Source: Myxococcota bacterium (GTDB lineage: Bacteria > Myxococcota > B64-G9). From it: a DNA stretch of 64,000 nt. The translations under genes and the position numbers were made by a program. The stretch is taken from contig JAKLGA010000013.1 of assembly GCA_022710975.1 (NCBI GenBank), positions 1 through 64,000 of the forward strand, given 5' to 3'. This document shows, one piece after another, positions 1 through 8,865 of the stretch (within the stretch, counting starts at the first letter, position 1; each line of letters begins with the position of its first letter). The notes below the pieces were generated by a model. The model saw only the letters and a program-made list of their open reading frames with translations. It was not told where the DNA came from and made no database searches.

Positions 1-79
1 CGCTTTCGCCCCGCCGGAGCATCGGCACCGCAAGCATCCGGCGAGCCTCGAGTTCTTGCTTGGTTCCTCGTTTTGGCAT
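1..79 (-). CDS. IS630-type transposase, N-terminal fragment
   Basis: An ATG at 79 on the minus strand opens a frame that stays open to the window edge. It encodes 26 residues beginning MPKRGTKQELEARRMLAVPM. This resembles the basic start of the helix-turn-helix region of IS630/Tc1-type transposases, which precedes a DDE nuclease domain. A weak ribosome site (TGAGG) lies just before the ATG. Only the first residues are visible, so the catalytic part, the inverted repeats and whether the copy is intact cannot be judged. The 170 bp between this start and the next gene hold nothing else I recognise. The family call rests on the short N-terminus alone. Confidence 0.5.
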   Translation of the reverse strand, partial: MPKRGTKQELEARRMLAVPMLRRGES

Positions 80-249
80 ACCTCAGGCATTAAGCACAGT
101 TAGACCGTAGAAACAAGGGTCAATAGGGTCCCATTCTCGATGCGTCAGCCACTCCAGCAGAGCTGGCCTTGAATCCACCCCGCCAGCCTGCGAAGATCTC
201 ATCCAGCATTCCCAGATCTCAGACCCGAGGGATGGACAGGGAGAGGGCA

Positions 250-2379
250 ATGATCAGGCACACGATCCCCACGGCGATGCTCGGCGTCCTTCTCGGCCTC
301 GCTTGCTCCGCCTGCGGTCGGACCGGACCTGAGAACCCGGGCGGCGGGAGCCTGCTGCGGATCGAGTCCGAGCCGGCCGGTACGAACTGTCCCGAGGGCG
401 GTCTGGCCGTGCTCACGGGCCTCGACCAGGACGAGGACGGCGTCCTCGACGACTGGGAGGTCGCCTCGACCGACTACGTCTGCAACGGCCAGAGCGGCGA
501 GAACGGGCAAGACGGCCAGGACGGCCACTCCACCCTGATCGACACGGCCGACGAGCCACCCGGTGCGAACTGCCCCACCGGAGGTCTCCTCATCTCCACC
601 GGCCTGGATCTCGACGACGACGGAGTGCTCGAACCCGAGGAGGCCACGGCCACCGAGTACGTCTGCAACGGGGAGGATGGCGAGGACGGGCTGGCGAGCT
701 TGGTCTCGGTGATGGACGAGGCCGCGGGCGCGAACTGCACCGAGGGGGGGCAGGCGGTGCGTTCTGGCGTGGACTCGAACCGGGACGGGCTGCTCCAGCC
801 CGAGGAGGTCACCGCGACCGACTACGTGTGCAACGGAGCCACGGGGGCCGACGGCCAGCCCGGGCTCACCTCGCTCGTCCGCCAGGAAGACGCAGCTCCC
901 GGCGACTGTCCCTTCGAGGGACGGGTGGTGATGACCGGGCTCGACGAGGACGGGGATGGGTACCTGGACGACGAGGAGGTCAGGGCCACGAGCTACGTCT
1001 GCAACGGGGAGCCTGGGGCACCCGGCCACGCCAGCCTGTTCGAGCTCCTGGACGAGCCGGCGGGCGCGAACTGCCCTTCCGGCGGAACCCAGGTACAGAC
1101 GGGCCTGGACACGAATGACGACGGAGTCCTCGACCCGGGCGAGGTGATGGCGACGAACTACGTCTGCGACGGTGGGAATCTGGCCCTACGTGTGAGCAAT
1201 GCGGAGTGGGGTGGGGTGTGCCAGCGCGGTGGAGTGAAGGTCGAGACTGGGGTGGACGACAATGGGAACTGCGTCCTCGACGAACCCGAGGTGGACCAGA
1301 CGCAGTACGTGTGCAACTTGTTCCCGGTGCAAATCGATAGCGGCTCATACCACACCTGCGCCATTGTCTCGGACGGCACAGCCTGGTGTTGGGGAAGAAA
1401 TGTCAGCGGCCAGGTCGGCGACGGCACCACGATCCATTGTCCCCTCCCTGTGACCGTCAGCGGCCTCGCCCATGCGGTCGAAATCTCGGCAGGTTACGGG
1501 CACTCATGCGCCTTGCTCACGGATGGGACCGTGCAGTGTTGGGGGCTAAATCAAGCTGGCCAGCTTGGCGATGGGACCCCCATGAGCAGCCTCACACCTG
1601 TAGCTGTCAGCGGACTCGCCCTGGCAACCTCCATCTCGGCAGGCCAGTACCACACTTGCTCCGTGCTTTCGGATGGTACCGCGCGTTGCTGGGGCGCAAA
1701 CTGGGCCGGCCAGATCGGCGATGGAGCCAATATCAACCGCTATACACCTGCTGTGGTCACTGGCTTGTCCCAGGTCGCCGGAATCTCGGCAGGTTGGGAG
1801 AACACCTGCGCCTTCCTCGTCGGCGGCTCAGCGCTGTGCTGGGGAACGAACACATACGGCCAGCTCGGCGATGGGACGACGATCTCCAGCTTGGTGCCAG
1901 TATGGGTCAGCGGCCTCACCCAGGCGTCTGGAGTCTCGGCGAGCCTCCACCACGCCTGTGCCGTGCTTGCGGATGGGACAGCACGCTGCTGGGGGCGCAA
2001 TCAAGAGGGTCAGCTTGGTGACGGCACCTACAGCGAACACTGGACGCCAGTGGTGGTTGCTGGCCTGTCCCAAGCATCCAGGATCTCGACGGGCGAAAGA
2101 CATTCCTGTGCCCTGCTCATGGACGGCACCGCGCGCTGCTGGGGTGGTAATTCGGGGGGTCAACTCGGTGACGGAACGAGCACAGATAGGCCTATCCCTG
2201 TGGCAGTCGGAATACTCACTCAGACTTCCGCGATCTCAGCGGGTGAGTCTCATACCTGCGCCTTGGTATCTGATGGAACCGCTTATTGCTGGGGGCGGAA
2301 CGATTTTGGCCAGCTCGGCGACGGGACCATTTTAGGCCATCGAGATCCGACCCTGGTCCAATGGGCCTTCGCGCCATAG
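250..2379 (+). CDS. Lipoprotein with six EF-hand-like DUF7151 repeats and a seven-blade RCC1 propeller
   Basis: A predicted exported lipoprotein of 709 aa. A hydrophobic signal ends at a Cys pair near residues 19-22. Residues about 35-355 carry six repeats of the DUF7151 type (GxNC...GG...YVCNG), with short collagen-like GxxGxxG linkers. Each repeat holds a 12-residue loop laid out like a calcium EF-hand, for example DQDEDGVLDDWE and DEDGDGYLDDEE; the sixth (DDNGNCVLDEPE) is degenerate. Residues about 360-705 hold seven RCC1-type units, each with a CA...DGT..CWG core, enough for one closed seven-bladed propeller. The start at 250 follows GGGAGAGGGCA; an in-frame ATG at 232 is an alternative. 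The propeller half looks less GC-rich than the repeat half, suggesting a domain fusion. Its ligand is unknown. Confidence 0.85.
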   Translation: MIRHTIPTAMLGVLLGLACSACGRTGPENPGGGSLLRIESEPAGTNCPEGGLAVLTGLDQDEDGVLDDWEVASTDYVCNGQSGENGQDGQDGHSTLIDTADEPPGANCPTGGLLISTGLDLDDDGVLEPEEATATEYVCNGEDGEDGLASLVSVMDEAAGANCTEGGQAVRSGVDSNRDGLLQPEEVTATDYVCNGATGADGQPGLTSLVRQEDAAPGDCPFEGRVVMTGLDEDGDGYLDDEEVRATSYVCNGEPGAPGHASLFELLDEPAGANCPSGGTQVQTGLDTNDDGVLDPGEVMATNYVCDGGNLALRVSNAEWGGVCQRGGVKVETGVDDNGNCVLDEPEVDQTQYVCNLFPVQIDSGSYHTCAIVSDGTAWCWGRNVSGQVGDGTTIHCPLPVTVSGLAHAVEISAGYGHSCALLTDGTVQCWGLNQAGQLGDGTPMSSLTPVAVSGLALATSISAGQYHTCSVLSDGTARCWGANWAGQIGDGANINRYTPAVVTGLSQVAGISAGWENTCAFLVGGSALCWGTNTYGQLGDGTTISSLVPVWVSGLTQASGVSASLHHACAVLADGTARCWGRNQEGQLGDGTYSEHWTPVVVAGLSQASRISTGERHSCALLMDGTARCWGGNSGGQLGDGTSTDRPIPVAVGILTQTSAISAGESHTCALVSDGTAYCWGRNDFGQLGDGTILGHRDPTLVQWAFAP

Positions 2380-2427
2380 CGTCCTGATTGTCTGGGAACC
2401 GTCCCGATTATCACACTAGCAACTCGC

Positions 2428-2466
2428 GATCTCACCCGGGTGGGCGAAGCCCACCCGGATGAGATC
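2428..2466. terminator. Strong GAA-loop hairpin after the RCC1 gene
   Basis: An 18-bp stem with one mismatch closes on a GAA loop (arms GATCTCA-CCCGGGTGGGC and GCCCACCCGGA-TGAGATC). It lies about 50 bp after the stop of the RCC1 lipoprotein gene. No T-run follows, so a classical intrinsic terminator is not proven. It could instead be an mRNA-stabilising hairpin. Confidence 0.4.
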
Positions 2467-2509
2467 GCCGCCCGTGGATGTCCCCATGACAGGAGGGCGA
2501 CCCGGTCAC

Positions 2510-2575
2510 AGGCAACTTCACCATCAGAGAAACTCCTGAGAGAGCCAGGCACGGAAGGTCAGCAAGCGAGAAGCG
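2510..2575 (+). repeat. Dispersed intergenic element, right half (copy A)
   Basis: This stretch matches the right arm of the dispersed palindromic element (core GAGAGCCAGGCACGGAAGGT). It sits in the 313-bp gap before the next lipoprotein gene. Just upstream, 2488-2515 is identical over 28 bp to 8848-8875, which covers the 3' end of another lipoprotein gene. This gap therefore holds a relic of such a gene end plus half an element, and no gene. Confidence 0.6.
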
Positions 2576-2599
2576 TGGCTGATGTGGAGAGGTCATCGC

Positions 2600-2692
2600 C
2601 TGGCGCTGGCCGGGACCTTCTCACGTGGGCCATTTCCAGCTAGCATGAGGTGGACTGCTGAATGGCCTGGGACCTGGGTTCGGGAGGTGATC
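2600..2692 (+). promoter_or_regulatory. Leader cassette B upstream of a Cys-rich lipoprotein gene
   Basis: This leader closely matches the leader at 9838-9930. Shared blocks include GGCGCTGGCCGGG, CGTGGGCC, TTTCC and ATGAGGTGGA, ending in GGGAGGTG as ribosome site. A TAGCAT at 2641 sits where the other copy has TATGAT, so it may hold a -10 element. No clear -35 is visible. Confidence 0.4.
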
Positions 2693-4228
2693 ATGCGCGG
2701 GCGCTGGCTCGAAACCGTTCGGCTGGGGATCGGGCTCGCCATGCTGTGCCCGGCGGCGGCCTGCGACCGGGCGGACTCCTCCCCAGGCTGCCCGCCCACG
2801 CCCGTCTGCACGCCCAACGAGGTCGAGGAGTGCGCCTGCCTCCAGGATCACGTGGGCACCCGCGTGTGCGATTCGGACGGGTGCGGCTTCTCGGAGTGCG
2901 CCTGCTGCGCGCCGGACTGCTCCGGCCGGGAGTGCGGTCCGGACCCGGTCTGCGGCGTGTCCTGCGGGGAGTGCGCAGAGCACGAGGACTGCGGCGCCGA
3001 CGGGACGTGCGCCTGCCGCTGGCCGTGCGAGGAGGCCTGCTGCGGCCCGCACGAGCGCTGCGTGCGCGGCATGTGCGTGTTCGAGGAGGACTTTTGCCAC
3101 GGCCAGGACGAGTGTCCTTCGAACCTGGTCTGCTCCGCGGGTCGTTGCAGACCGGACTGCGTGCAGGATGCGGATTGCCCTGCGGATCAGGTGTGCAGTG
3201 GTGGCCGCTGCCAACCCGCGGCCTGCACCAGCCGCGAGGACTGTGCCGTCTTCGAGGGCTGCCGGGTGTGCGTGGATCAGGTCTGCCGTGCCGAACCACC
3301 TGTGTGCTCCGGCGACCGGGACTGCTGCGTGGGGCACCGCTGCAACTTCGGCGCCTGTGTCGAGGTCACTCCAGCCTGCGAACACGACTCGGACTGCCTG
3401 GACCCGGAGCTGCCGAGGTGCGTGGCTGGCTCCTGCAGGCCCGAGTGCGACCTGGACATCGGCTGCCCGCCCTGCGAGCACTGCGTCCTCGGCCACTGTG
3501 AGCGCTTCGGCTGCTACTCCCAGCCCTGCGACCCGGGCTTCTACTGCGACGCGACGACGTGCGGCTGCGTGCCCGGCTGCGACTCGGATGACGACTGCAC
3601 CCCGCCAGAGATCTGCAGGCTTCCCTCCCACGGATGCGGGTCCGACATCGACGATTGCTGCGGCAACGCCTGCCAGGCGCCCGCCACCTGCGACTCCCTG
3701 AGCTGCGCCTGCGCCGAGCCCTGCGTGCGGGGCGACTGCGTGTCCGGCGCCTGCAGCCTGTACCCCAACACCACCTGCGACGCGGCCTCCGGCAAGTGCG
3801 TGGCCTGCCCGGCGGGCTTCACCTGCGACGCGGCCACCGGCCAGTGCGTGTGCGCGGGGCCCTCCTGTCCGGCCAGCTCGACCTGCAACGCCACGACCGG
3901 CATGTGCGAGCCGGACCAGGGCATCTGCGACCCGACCTGCGAGACGCCGGAGGCCTGCAGCTTCTACGACGTGTGCGTGACCCCGGGCAGCGGCCAGGAC
4001 GGCACGCCATGCTTCTCCGACGCGGAATGCGATTCATCCCAGGGCCTCCTGTGCGACGGTTCCCTGTTCTGCATCGGCTGCATGACTGTGGACCCGACCT
4101 TCGCGCCCGGGTTCGTCTGCCGCGAGGAGTGCTCGCTGCTGATGGGCGGCTGCACGAACCCGGCCTACACCTGCAAGTACCGCCACACGGACCTGAAGGG
4201 CCTGTGCGTCCCCGAGGATGTGCCGTGA
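2693..4228 (+). CDS. Extremely cysteine-rich lipoprotein (about 92 Cys in 511 aa)
   Basis: A predicted lipoprotein with signal MRGRWLETVRLGIGLAMLC and a lipid-attachment Cys close to residue 24. The mature chain is an almost unbroken series of short loops such as DxDCPxxxxCxxGRC. My hand count gives about 92 cysteines, near 18 percent of residues. This implies a heavily disulfide-bonded or metal-binding extracellular protein. No enzyme domain is recognisable. The ATG at 2693 is preferred over an upstream in-frame start because GGGAGGTG precedes it and the signal peptide begins exactly there. Its signal peptide matches those of the genes at 4896 and 9931. The function is unknown; an adhesive or structural surface role is only a guess. 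Confidence 0.8.
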   Translation: MRGRWLETVRLGIGLAMLCPAAACDRADSSPGCPPTPVCTPNEVEECACLQDHVGTRVCDSDGCGFSECACCAPDCSGRECGPDPVCGVSCGECAEHEDCGADGTCACRWPCEEACCGPHERCVRGMCVFEEDFCHGQDECPSNLVCSAGRCRPDCVQDADCPADQVCSGGRCQPAACTSREDCAVFEGCRVCVDQVCRAEPPVCSGDRDCCVGHRCNFGACVEVTPACEHDSDCLDPELPRCVAGSCRPECDLDIGCPPCEHCVLGHCERFGCYSQPCDPGFYCDATTCGCVPGCDSDDDCTPPEICRLPSHGCGSDIDDCCGNACQAPATCDSLSCACAEPCVRGDCVSGACSLYPNTTCDAASGKCVACPAGFTCDAATGQCVCAGPSCPASSTCNATTGMCEPDQGICDPTCETPEACSFYDVCVTPGSGQDGTPCFSDAECDSSQGLLCDGSLFCIGCMTVDPTFAPGFVCREECSLLMGGCTNPAYTCKYRHTDLKGLCVPEDVP

Positions 4229-4269
4229 GCTCCGTCCGCGGATGACCGACAGGTGCGAAGAGTAAGTTG

Positions 4270-4440
4270 TGCGTTTGCCGATCGTCCGTGTGCTTCCACT
4301 CCGGACAGTTCCTCGAGGGCAGAAGCCGAAGGGCCCCGAAACGAAACCCGGCGGCCCGCCTGGGCAACCTCCCCTCCTGCATTCACCCTCAAAGAAACTC
4401 CGAAGAGAGCCAGGCACGAAAGGTCTGCCAGCGAACGGTA
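4270..4440 (+). repeat. Dispersed intergenic palindromic element (copy B)
   Basis: A full-length copy. The left arm contains TTTGCCGATCGTCCGTGTGC and the right arm GAAACTCCGAAGAGAGCC. The two arms are imperfect inverted repeats of each other around a variable centre. It fills most of the 304-bp gap between two plus-strand genes, in which I see no gene. Confidence 0.65.
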
Positions 4441-4532
4441 TGGGTGGGTGCGGGCTCAGCGCCGCGCCAGTCCAGGACCGGTCCTTGCGCTTCGGGCCGC
4501 TCCGTAGGAAACTCTGTCGCAGGGGTCGTACC

Positions 4533-4844
4533 ATGCACTGGCTGAAGCACTTCGCGGGGATGCTGTTCGTCACGGCGCTGGTCGCGGCCTCGCCGGGGTG
4601 CGGCCAGGAGCCCGACTGCACTGCCGCCGCCGAGAAGCTCGAGGGCTGCGGCCTGGGCTCGTTCGCCGACCACTACGAGCTCAGGGGCGGCGCCTGCGAG
4701 GAGACCAGCGCCTGCATCGCCGACTGCGTGTGCGAACGGAGCTGCGCCGAGATCGAGGGAACCATCACGACGGCCGACTGGAACCAGCACCTGTTGTGCG
4801 GCCACGAGTGTCCGCAGATCACGCTGTGCTCCGGTCCGCTCTGA
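4533..4844 (+). CDS. Small Cys-containing lipoprotein, unknown function
   Basis: A 103-residue predicted lipoprotein. The signal MHWLKHFAGMLFVTALVAA runs into SPGC, the likely lipidated Cys. The mature part of about 80 residues has regularly placed cysteines (CERSC, CGHEC, CxADC), so a compact disulfide fold is likely. The ATG at 4533 is chosen because the signal peptide starts there and AGGGG lies upstream. The next gene begins 51 bp downstream on the same strand, so co-transcription is possible. No family is recognised. Confidence 0.7.
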   Translation: MHWLKHFAGMLFVTALVAASPGCGQEPDCTAAAEKLEGCGLGSFADHYELRGGACEETSACIADCVCERSCAEIEGTITTADWNQHLLCGHECPQITLCSGPL

Positions 4845-4895
4845 GGCTGGGGGCTACTCGATCGACGGCCTGTCGATGGAATCTGAGGGGTGGTC

Positions 4896-5954
4896 GTGCG
4901 CGGGCGCTGGCTCGACACCGTTCGGCGGGGAGTCCTGGTCGGCCTAGCCTGCCTCGGCGCAGGCTGCGGCGGAGGCGGGGGACCATGCTGGCAGGAAGGC
5001 GCCCTCTGCTTTCCCGTTCCGCCGACGGGTCAGTCAGCGTGCTACGACAACGAAGGGTCCATCGCTTGCCCCGGAGAAGCGGGCGACCCGACCTGTGGAT
5101 CGACGCCCTTCTGCGGGCAAGACGCCCAGCAGGGGCGCGCACCCAGGACGTTCACCGTCCAGGCCGTCGGCGATGAACGCGTGGTCATGGACTCCCTGAC
5201 CGGGCTCATCTGGCAGCAGGCATTTGTCGGCGAAAAGACGGTGCAGGAGGCGCTCGACCTCTGCAGCGACCTCGTCTACGCCGGCGAAGACGACTGGAGG
5301 CTACCGGACTACCACGAGATCGCTGGCATCGCTGACTACGGTCGCCACTCGCCAGCCATCGACACGGCGGCCTTCCCTGGGACACCCGGCGATTGGTTCT
5401 GGTCCTCTTCCCCCTACCACTACCAGGCGATCGACTGGAGCGTCGAAGGTGTCTTCGACGTGGACTTCGTGGATGGCTCCGTGGAATTTGGCGACGAGGT
5501 CGACAGCCTCGAGCACGTTCGCTGCGTGCGGGGCGAACAGATCGTCGTCCAGGGATCGGATCGCTTCGTCGTGTCTGGTTCTGCAAACGATGAGGTGGTG
5601 CGGGACAGGGCCACCGGGCTCAGGTGGCAGAAAGAAGAAGTCCCCCTGAAGACCTGGGAGCAGGCGCTCGTCACATGCGAGGGCCTTTCCCTCGGAGGTC
5701 ATGACGACTGGAGGCTTCCCGACATCAACGAGCTCCGGAGCCTGGTCAATCCGAAGACGGTCGTGCCGGCCTCGGATTTTCCGGGTATGTCCTCGGACTG
5801 GTTCTGGTCATCTTCCTCCAGCGTAGCACTCGCCAGCGAAGCTTGGGGCATCGCCTTCGGCGTGGGCAATGTGACCACGCTGGACAAGACCATCGATTGC
5901 CAGGAGGGCTGTGCCTACCCTGTGAGCGTGCGGTGTGTTCGGGGCGTTCCGTGA
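4896..5954 (+). CDS. DUF1566 (Lcl C-terminal-like) lipoprotein
   Basis: A predicted lipoprotein of 352 aa with signal VRGRWLDTVRRGVLVGLACL. Two tandem units follow, each with the pattern DxxTGLxWQ...W...DDWRLPxxxE...WFWSSS...VRCVRG. This is the signature of the DUF1566/Lcl_C family, found in many exported bacterial proteins of unclear role. The units span about residues 85-210 and 215-350. The GTG at 4896 is preferred to the GTG at 4890 because it aligns with the homologous signal peptides at 2693 and 9931, and GAGGGG precedes it. It shares its signal peptide with Cys-rich proteins although its mature domain is unrelated and Cys-poor. Confidence 0.85.
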   Translation: MRGRWLDTVRRGVLVGLACLGAGCGGGGGPCWQEGALCFPVPPTGQSACYDNEGSIACPGEAGDPTCGSTPFCGQDAQQGRAPRTFTVQAVGDERVVMDSLTGLIWQQAFVGEKTVQEALDLCSDLVYAGEDDWRLPDYHEIAGIADYGRHSPAIDTAAFPGTPGDWFWSSSPYHYQAIDWSVEGVFDVDFVDGSVEFGDEVDSLEHVRCVRGEQIVVQGSDRFVVSGSANDEVVRDRATGLRWQKEEVPLKTWEQALVTCEGLSLGGHDDWRLPDINELRSLVNPKTVVPASDFPGMSSDWFWSSSSSVALASEAWGIAFGVGNVTTLDKTIDCQEGCAYPVSVRCVRGVP

Positions 5955-6007
5955 GACCTCCCGCTGTGTCTGTCTTGCTCCTGCCGCGGAGACCTGGTGC
6001 AGGTGGC

Positions 6008-6175
6008 TGAAGGCCGGGCGTTTGCAGATCGCCCGTGTGCCCCCACTCCAGGCATTTCTTCGAGGGTAGAATCGGGAAAGGCCTTTCTACCGCGTGAGGC
6101 CTGCTCCCCTCCTGCCTTCACCTTACAGGAAACTCCGAAGAGAGCCAGGCACGGAAGGCCTGCCAACGATCGGCG
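6008..6175 (+). repeat. Dispersed intergenic palindromic element (copy C)
   Basis: A full copy between convergent genes. The left arm carries GTTTGCAGATCGCCCGTGTG, the centre is GC-rich (CCTTTCTACCGCGTGAGG), and the right arm carries GAAACTCCGAAGAGAGCC. The arms are imperfect inverted repeats of about 50 bp, so the transcript could fold as a long hairpin. Confidence 0.7.
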
Positions 6176-6189
6176 GACAGGGTGCGGGC

Positions 6190-8571
6190 TCAGCGCCTCG
6201 CGCAGGCCGGCAGGTAGGACACGAAGCCCGGGCGCACGTCCACGCGGATGGCCTGGCAGGAGTAGGTGTCCGTGGGCTCGCAGTCGGCGTCCGTCACGCA
6301 GGCCCGGGTGCAGTACTCGAGGCCCGGACCGCCCTCGCCCTCGATCAGGCAATGCCCGCTCCAGCAGACCTCCTCACCCGCCTCGCAGTTCGCGCCGAGC
6401 TGGCCGGTGCCCGGACCGCCCGCGTCGCACACGTAGACCGCGGCGGTGGCGGTCGAGTTGGCATCCAGCCGACAGGCCTCGCCAGCGCGGCAGTCCGCGT
6501 CGAGGGCGCAAGGGCGTCTCTCCGGCATGCACAGGTTGGTCGTGTCGTACACCGGCTGGCCCGAGGCGTCGTCGCCCAGGTAGAAGGCGTACGTCGTGCA
6601 GCCGAACACCCGCCGGCACAGGCCTGCCTCGCACAGGGTGCCGAGCTCGCAGGTGGCGTCGGCCCCGCAGGCCGTGGCGGTGTCGAAGGTGGGACAGTCG
6701 GCGTCCGAGACGCACACCCCCAGGCAATAGCCCCAGTTCCCGCACCACACGGAAAAGCAATCGGTCGGGCCAGCGCACGCCTCGCCCGTGTTGTCGTGTC
6801 CGGGGCCGGACCCGTACTGGCACTCTGTGACGAGCGACAAACCGTCCGCGTCGAGGAACACCTGGCAGGAGCGGCCAGCCGGGCAGTCGGCGTTCCGTCC
6901 ACAGGCGTCCGGATCCGGATCGCGCACGCAGGCGGTCAACTCGTGCGCGCCGCCGCCGAGGTCCTGGACCATCACCAGCCCGCACTCCGAGCCCTGCACG
7001 CAGTCGAGGGAGTCCAGGCAGAGCTCCGAGCAGCGGCCTTCGTTCCCGCCGGTGCAGAGCTCTGCGCCGCACAGGCACAGGCCGGTCTCGCACTCGGAGC
7101 CCTGCGTGCAGGCCAGACCGGCCGGGGCACCATCGGGGTTGGGCTGGAGGCAGACCGCGAGCACGTCGTCGAGGGTCGGGCGGAAGGAGCAGACCCTCGA
7201 TGGCGCGCAGTCGGGGGTGCGGCGGCAGGCGGTCTCCCCGGCGTTCACCGGGGTGCAGCTCCGGATGGAACCGGTCACCCCTTCCAGGGTGTAGGGCACG
7301 TCCTGGCACGAGGTCCCCAGGTAGCCCGCGCAGTCCAGGTCGTCCACGCACACGGCGCCGCAGGCGTGGTCCACGCACAGGGAGTTCGCGCACAGCAGGC
7401 CCGCCTCCTCGTCGCAGTAGGCCCCGGGCTCACGGCCCCCGGGGAGGATCCGGACGCAGCGAGTCGCCAGCACTACATCGTCCACCACCACGCCGCACAG
7501 CTCGCCCGTGGCCACGCAGACCGGATCCCGGTGGTAGGTGCAGGCCGCGCCCAGTTCCAGGCGCTCCAGGATGAAGGAGCACTGGGGCGAGCACACGATC
7601 CAGAAGGGGGTCGTCAGGCTGGCCTTCCCGTGGCAAGGGAAGCCCAGGCCGCCGCACTCCACGTACAGGTTGAGCCGCGCGTCGAGCCGGCCCGTGCAGA
7701 TCGCGTACAGGGAGAAGGTGATCGCGCAGCCGGCCTGGTCGATCACGACGGCCCCGATGTTTTCGCCAAGGCAGTAGGGGGTGATGTCGTAGGTGCCCGA
7801 GAGGTCGGGGCAGGTCTCGATCGGCTCGCACAGGCCCTGCGGGCTGCAGCGCGCGGCGTGCCCGCAGGTCCCGCAGCTCCTGCCGAGGCAAGGATCCGGC
7901 CCGCACTCCAGGCCCTCACAGCAAGGCGCCTCGACGCAGTGGCCCGATTCACTGCACTGCTCACCCTCCGCGCAGGTGCCGCAACTCCCCCCACAGCCGT
8001 CGTACCCGCACTCCTGCCCCGTGCAGTCCGGGCAGCACTGCCACTCGCACCAGCCCCGGTCGACGATGCAGCGCTCCGGGGCGGGCTCTCCGGCGCAGTC
8101 CAGGCAGTCGCCGCAGCTCCCACCGCAGCCGTCGTCTCCGCACTCCTTGTTCGTGCAATCAGGCGCGCACATGCACTGGCCGTTCGCCTGGCACAGCTCG
8201 CCCACGCCGCACTCCCCGCAGCTCCCCTGGCAGCCGTCGTCCCCGCACTCCCTGGCGTCGCAGGCTGGTGCACAGCCTGGCTGACACTGACCCCCTGGAT
8301 CGCAGCTCTCGCCCGGCGGGCACGCGCCGCAGGTCTGCCCGCAGCCGTTGTCCCCGCACTCCTTGCCCGCGCAGTCCGGGGCGCACACGCAGTAGTGGTT
8401 CGCGTCGCAGAGCTGATCCGGCTGGCATCCGCCGCAGCTCCCCCCGCAGCCGTCGTCGCCGCACTGCTTACCGGTACAGGTAGGGACGCAGGGATCGGGC
8501 TGCGACTTCGAATCACAGCCGGCGAGGACTCCAGCGACGACCAGCCCGAGGATGGCGATCCTGATCTGCAT
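6190..8571 (-). CDS. Large Cys-rich lipoprotein with CGDDGCGG repeats (paralogue of 10823-13225)
   Basis: A predicted lipoprotein of 793 aa with signal MQIRIAILGLVVAGVLAGC. Roughly the first 250 mature residues are repeats of about 20-35 aa built on CGDDGCGGSCGxC. A segment starting CPDLSGTYDITPYC and a long Cys-rich C-terminal part follow. From about CPDLSGTYDI to the end it is collinear with the 800-aa protein at 10823-13225, and both end PACARR. The ATG at 8571 is chosen over the ATG six bases upstream because GGGAGGGATGGGA gives good spacing and the signal peptide begins MQ. The function is unknown. A 140-bp internal block is identical to the paralogue at DNA level. Confidence 0.8.
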   Translation of the reverse strand: MQIRIAILGLVVAGVLAGCDSKSQPDPCVPTCTGKQCGDDGCGGSCGGCQPDQLCDANHYCVCAPDCAGKECGDNGCGQTCGACPPGESCDPGGQCQPGCAPACDARECGDDGCQGSCGECGVGELCQANGQCMCAPDCTNKECGDDGCGGSCGDCLDCAGEPAPERCIVDRGWCEWQCCPDCTGQECGYDGCGGSCGTCAEGEQCSESGHCVEAPCCEGLECGPDPCLGRSCGTCGHAARCSPQGLCEPIETCPDLSGTYDITPYCLGENIGAVVIDQAGCAITFSLYAICTGRLDARLNLYVECGGLGFPCHGKASLTTPFWIVCSPQCSFILERLELGAACTYHRDPVCVATGELCGVVVDDVVLATRCVRILPGGREPGAYCDEEAGLLCANSLCVDHACGAVCVDDLDCAGYLGTSCQDVPYTLEGVTGSIRSCTPVNAGETACRRTPDCAPSRVCSFRPTLDDVLAVCLQPNPDGAPAGLACTQGSECETGLCLCGAELCTGGNEGRCSELCLDSLDCVQGSECGLVMVQDLGGGAHELTACVRDPDPDACGRNADCPAGRSCQVFLDADGLSLVTECQYGSGPGHDNTGEACAGPTDCFSVWCGNWGYCLGVCVSDADCPTFDTATACGADATCELGTLCEAGLCRRVFGCTTYAFYLGDDASGQPVYDTTNLCMPERRPCALDADCRAGEACRLDANSTATAAVYVCDAGGPGTGQLGANCEAGEEVCWSGHCLIEGEGGPGLEYCTRACVTDADCEPTDTYSCQAIRVDVRPGFVSYLPACARR

Positions 8572-8640
8572 TCCCATCCCTCCCGTAGGATCCGTCTCCA
8601 GCTTCCACCCACCGGTGCCCACCGCGCAAGGCCCCGAGGC
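8572..8640 (-). promoter_or_regulatory. Leader cassette A (copy 1)
   Basis: Read on the minus strand, this leader contains GGTGGGTGGAAGCTGGAGAC and ends GGGAGGGATGGGA before the ATG. It matches the leaders of five other genes in the window. No clear -10/-35 pair is visible. Confidence 0.45.
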
Positions 8641-8659
8641 TGAAGTGTGGCCACTGCGA

Positions 8660-8822
8660 ACCAGGGCCGGGCGTTTCCCGATCGTCCGTGTGCCACCACT
8701 CAGGGCAGTTCCTGGAGGGTCGAAGCAGAGGGCCTTTCTACCGCGTGGGGCTTGCTCCCTCCTGCCTTCACCTTAATAGAAACTCCGAAGAGAGCCAGGC
8801 ACGGAAGGTCACCGAACGATCC
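8660..8822 (+). repeat. Dispersed intergenic palindromic element (copy D)
   Basis: A full copy with left arm GATCGTCCGTGTGCCACC and right arm GAAACTCCGAAGAGAGCC. It lies between two minus-strand lipoprotein genes and fills most of the 294-bp gap. Confidence 0.65.
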
Positions 8823-8865
8823 CCGGCGGAAGCTGCTGGCCCCGCGAGACAGGAGGGCGACCCGG

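Noticed and set aside
6094-8643. A long plus-strand frame over the 793-residue lipoprotein gene
   Set aside because: No signal or domain. The minus strand has a clean lipoprotein signal, ribosome site and a full-length paralogue.
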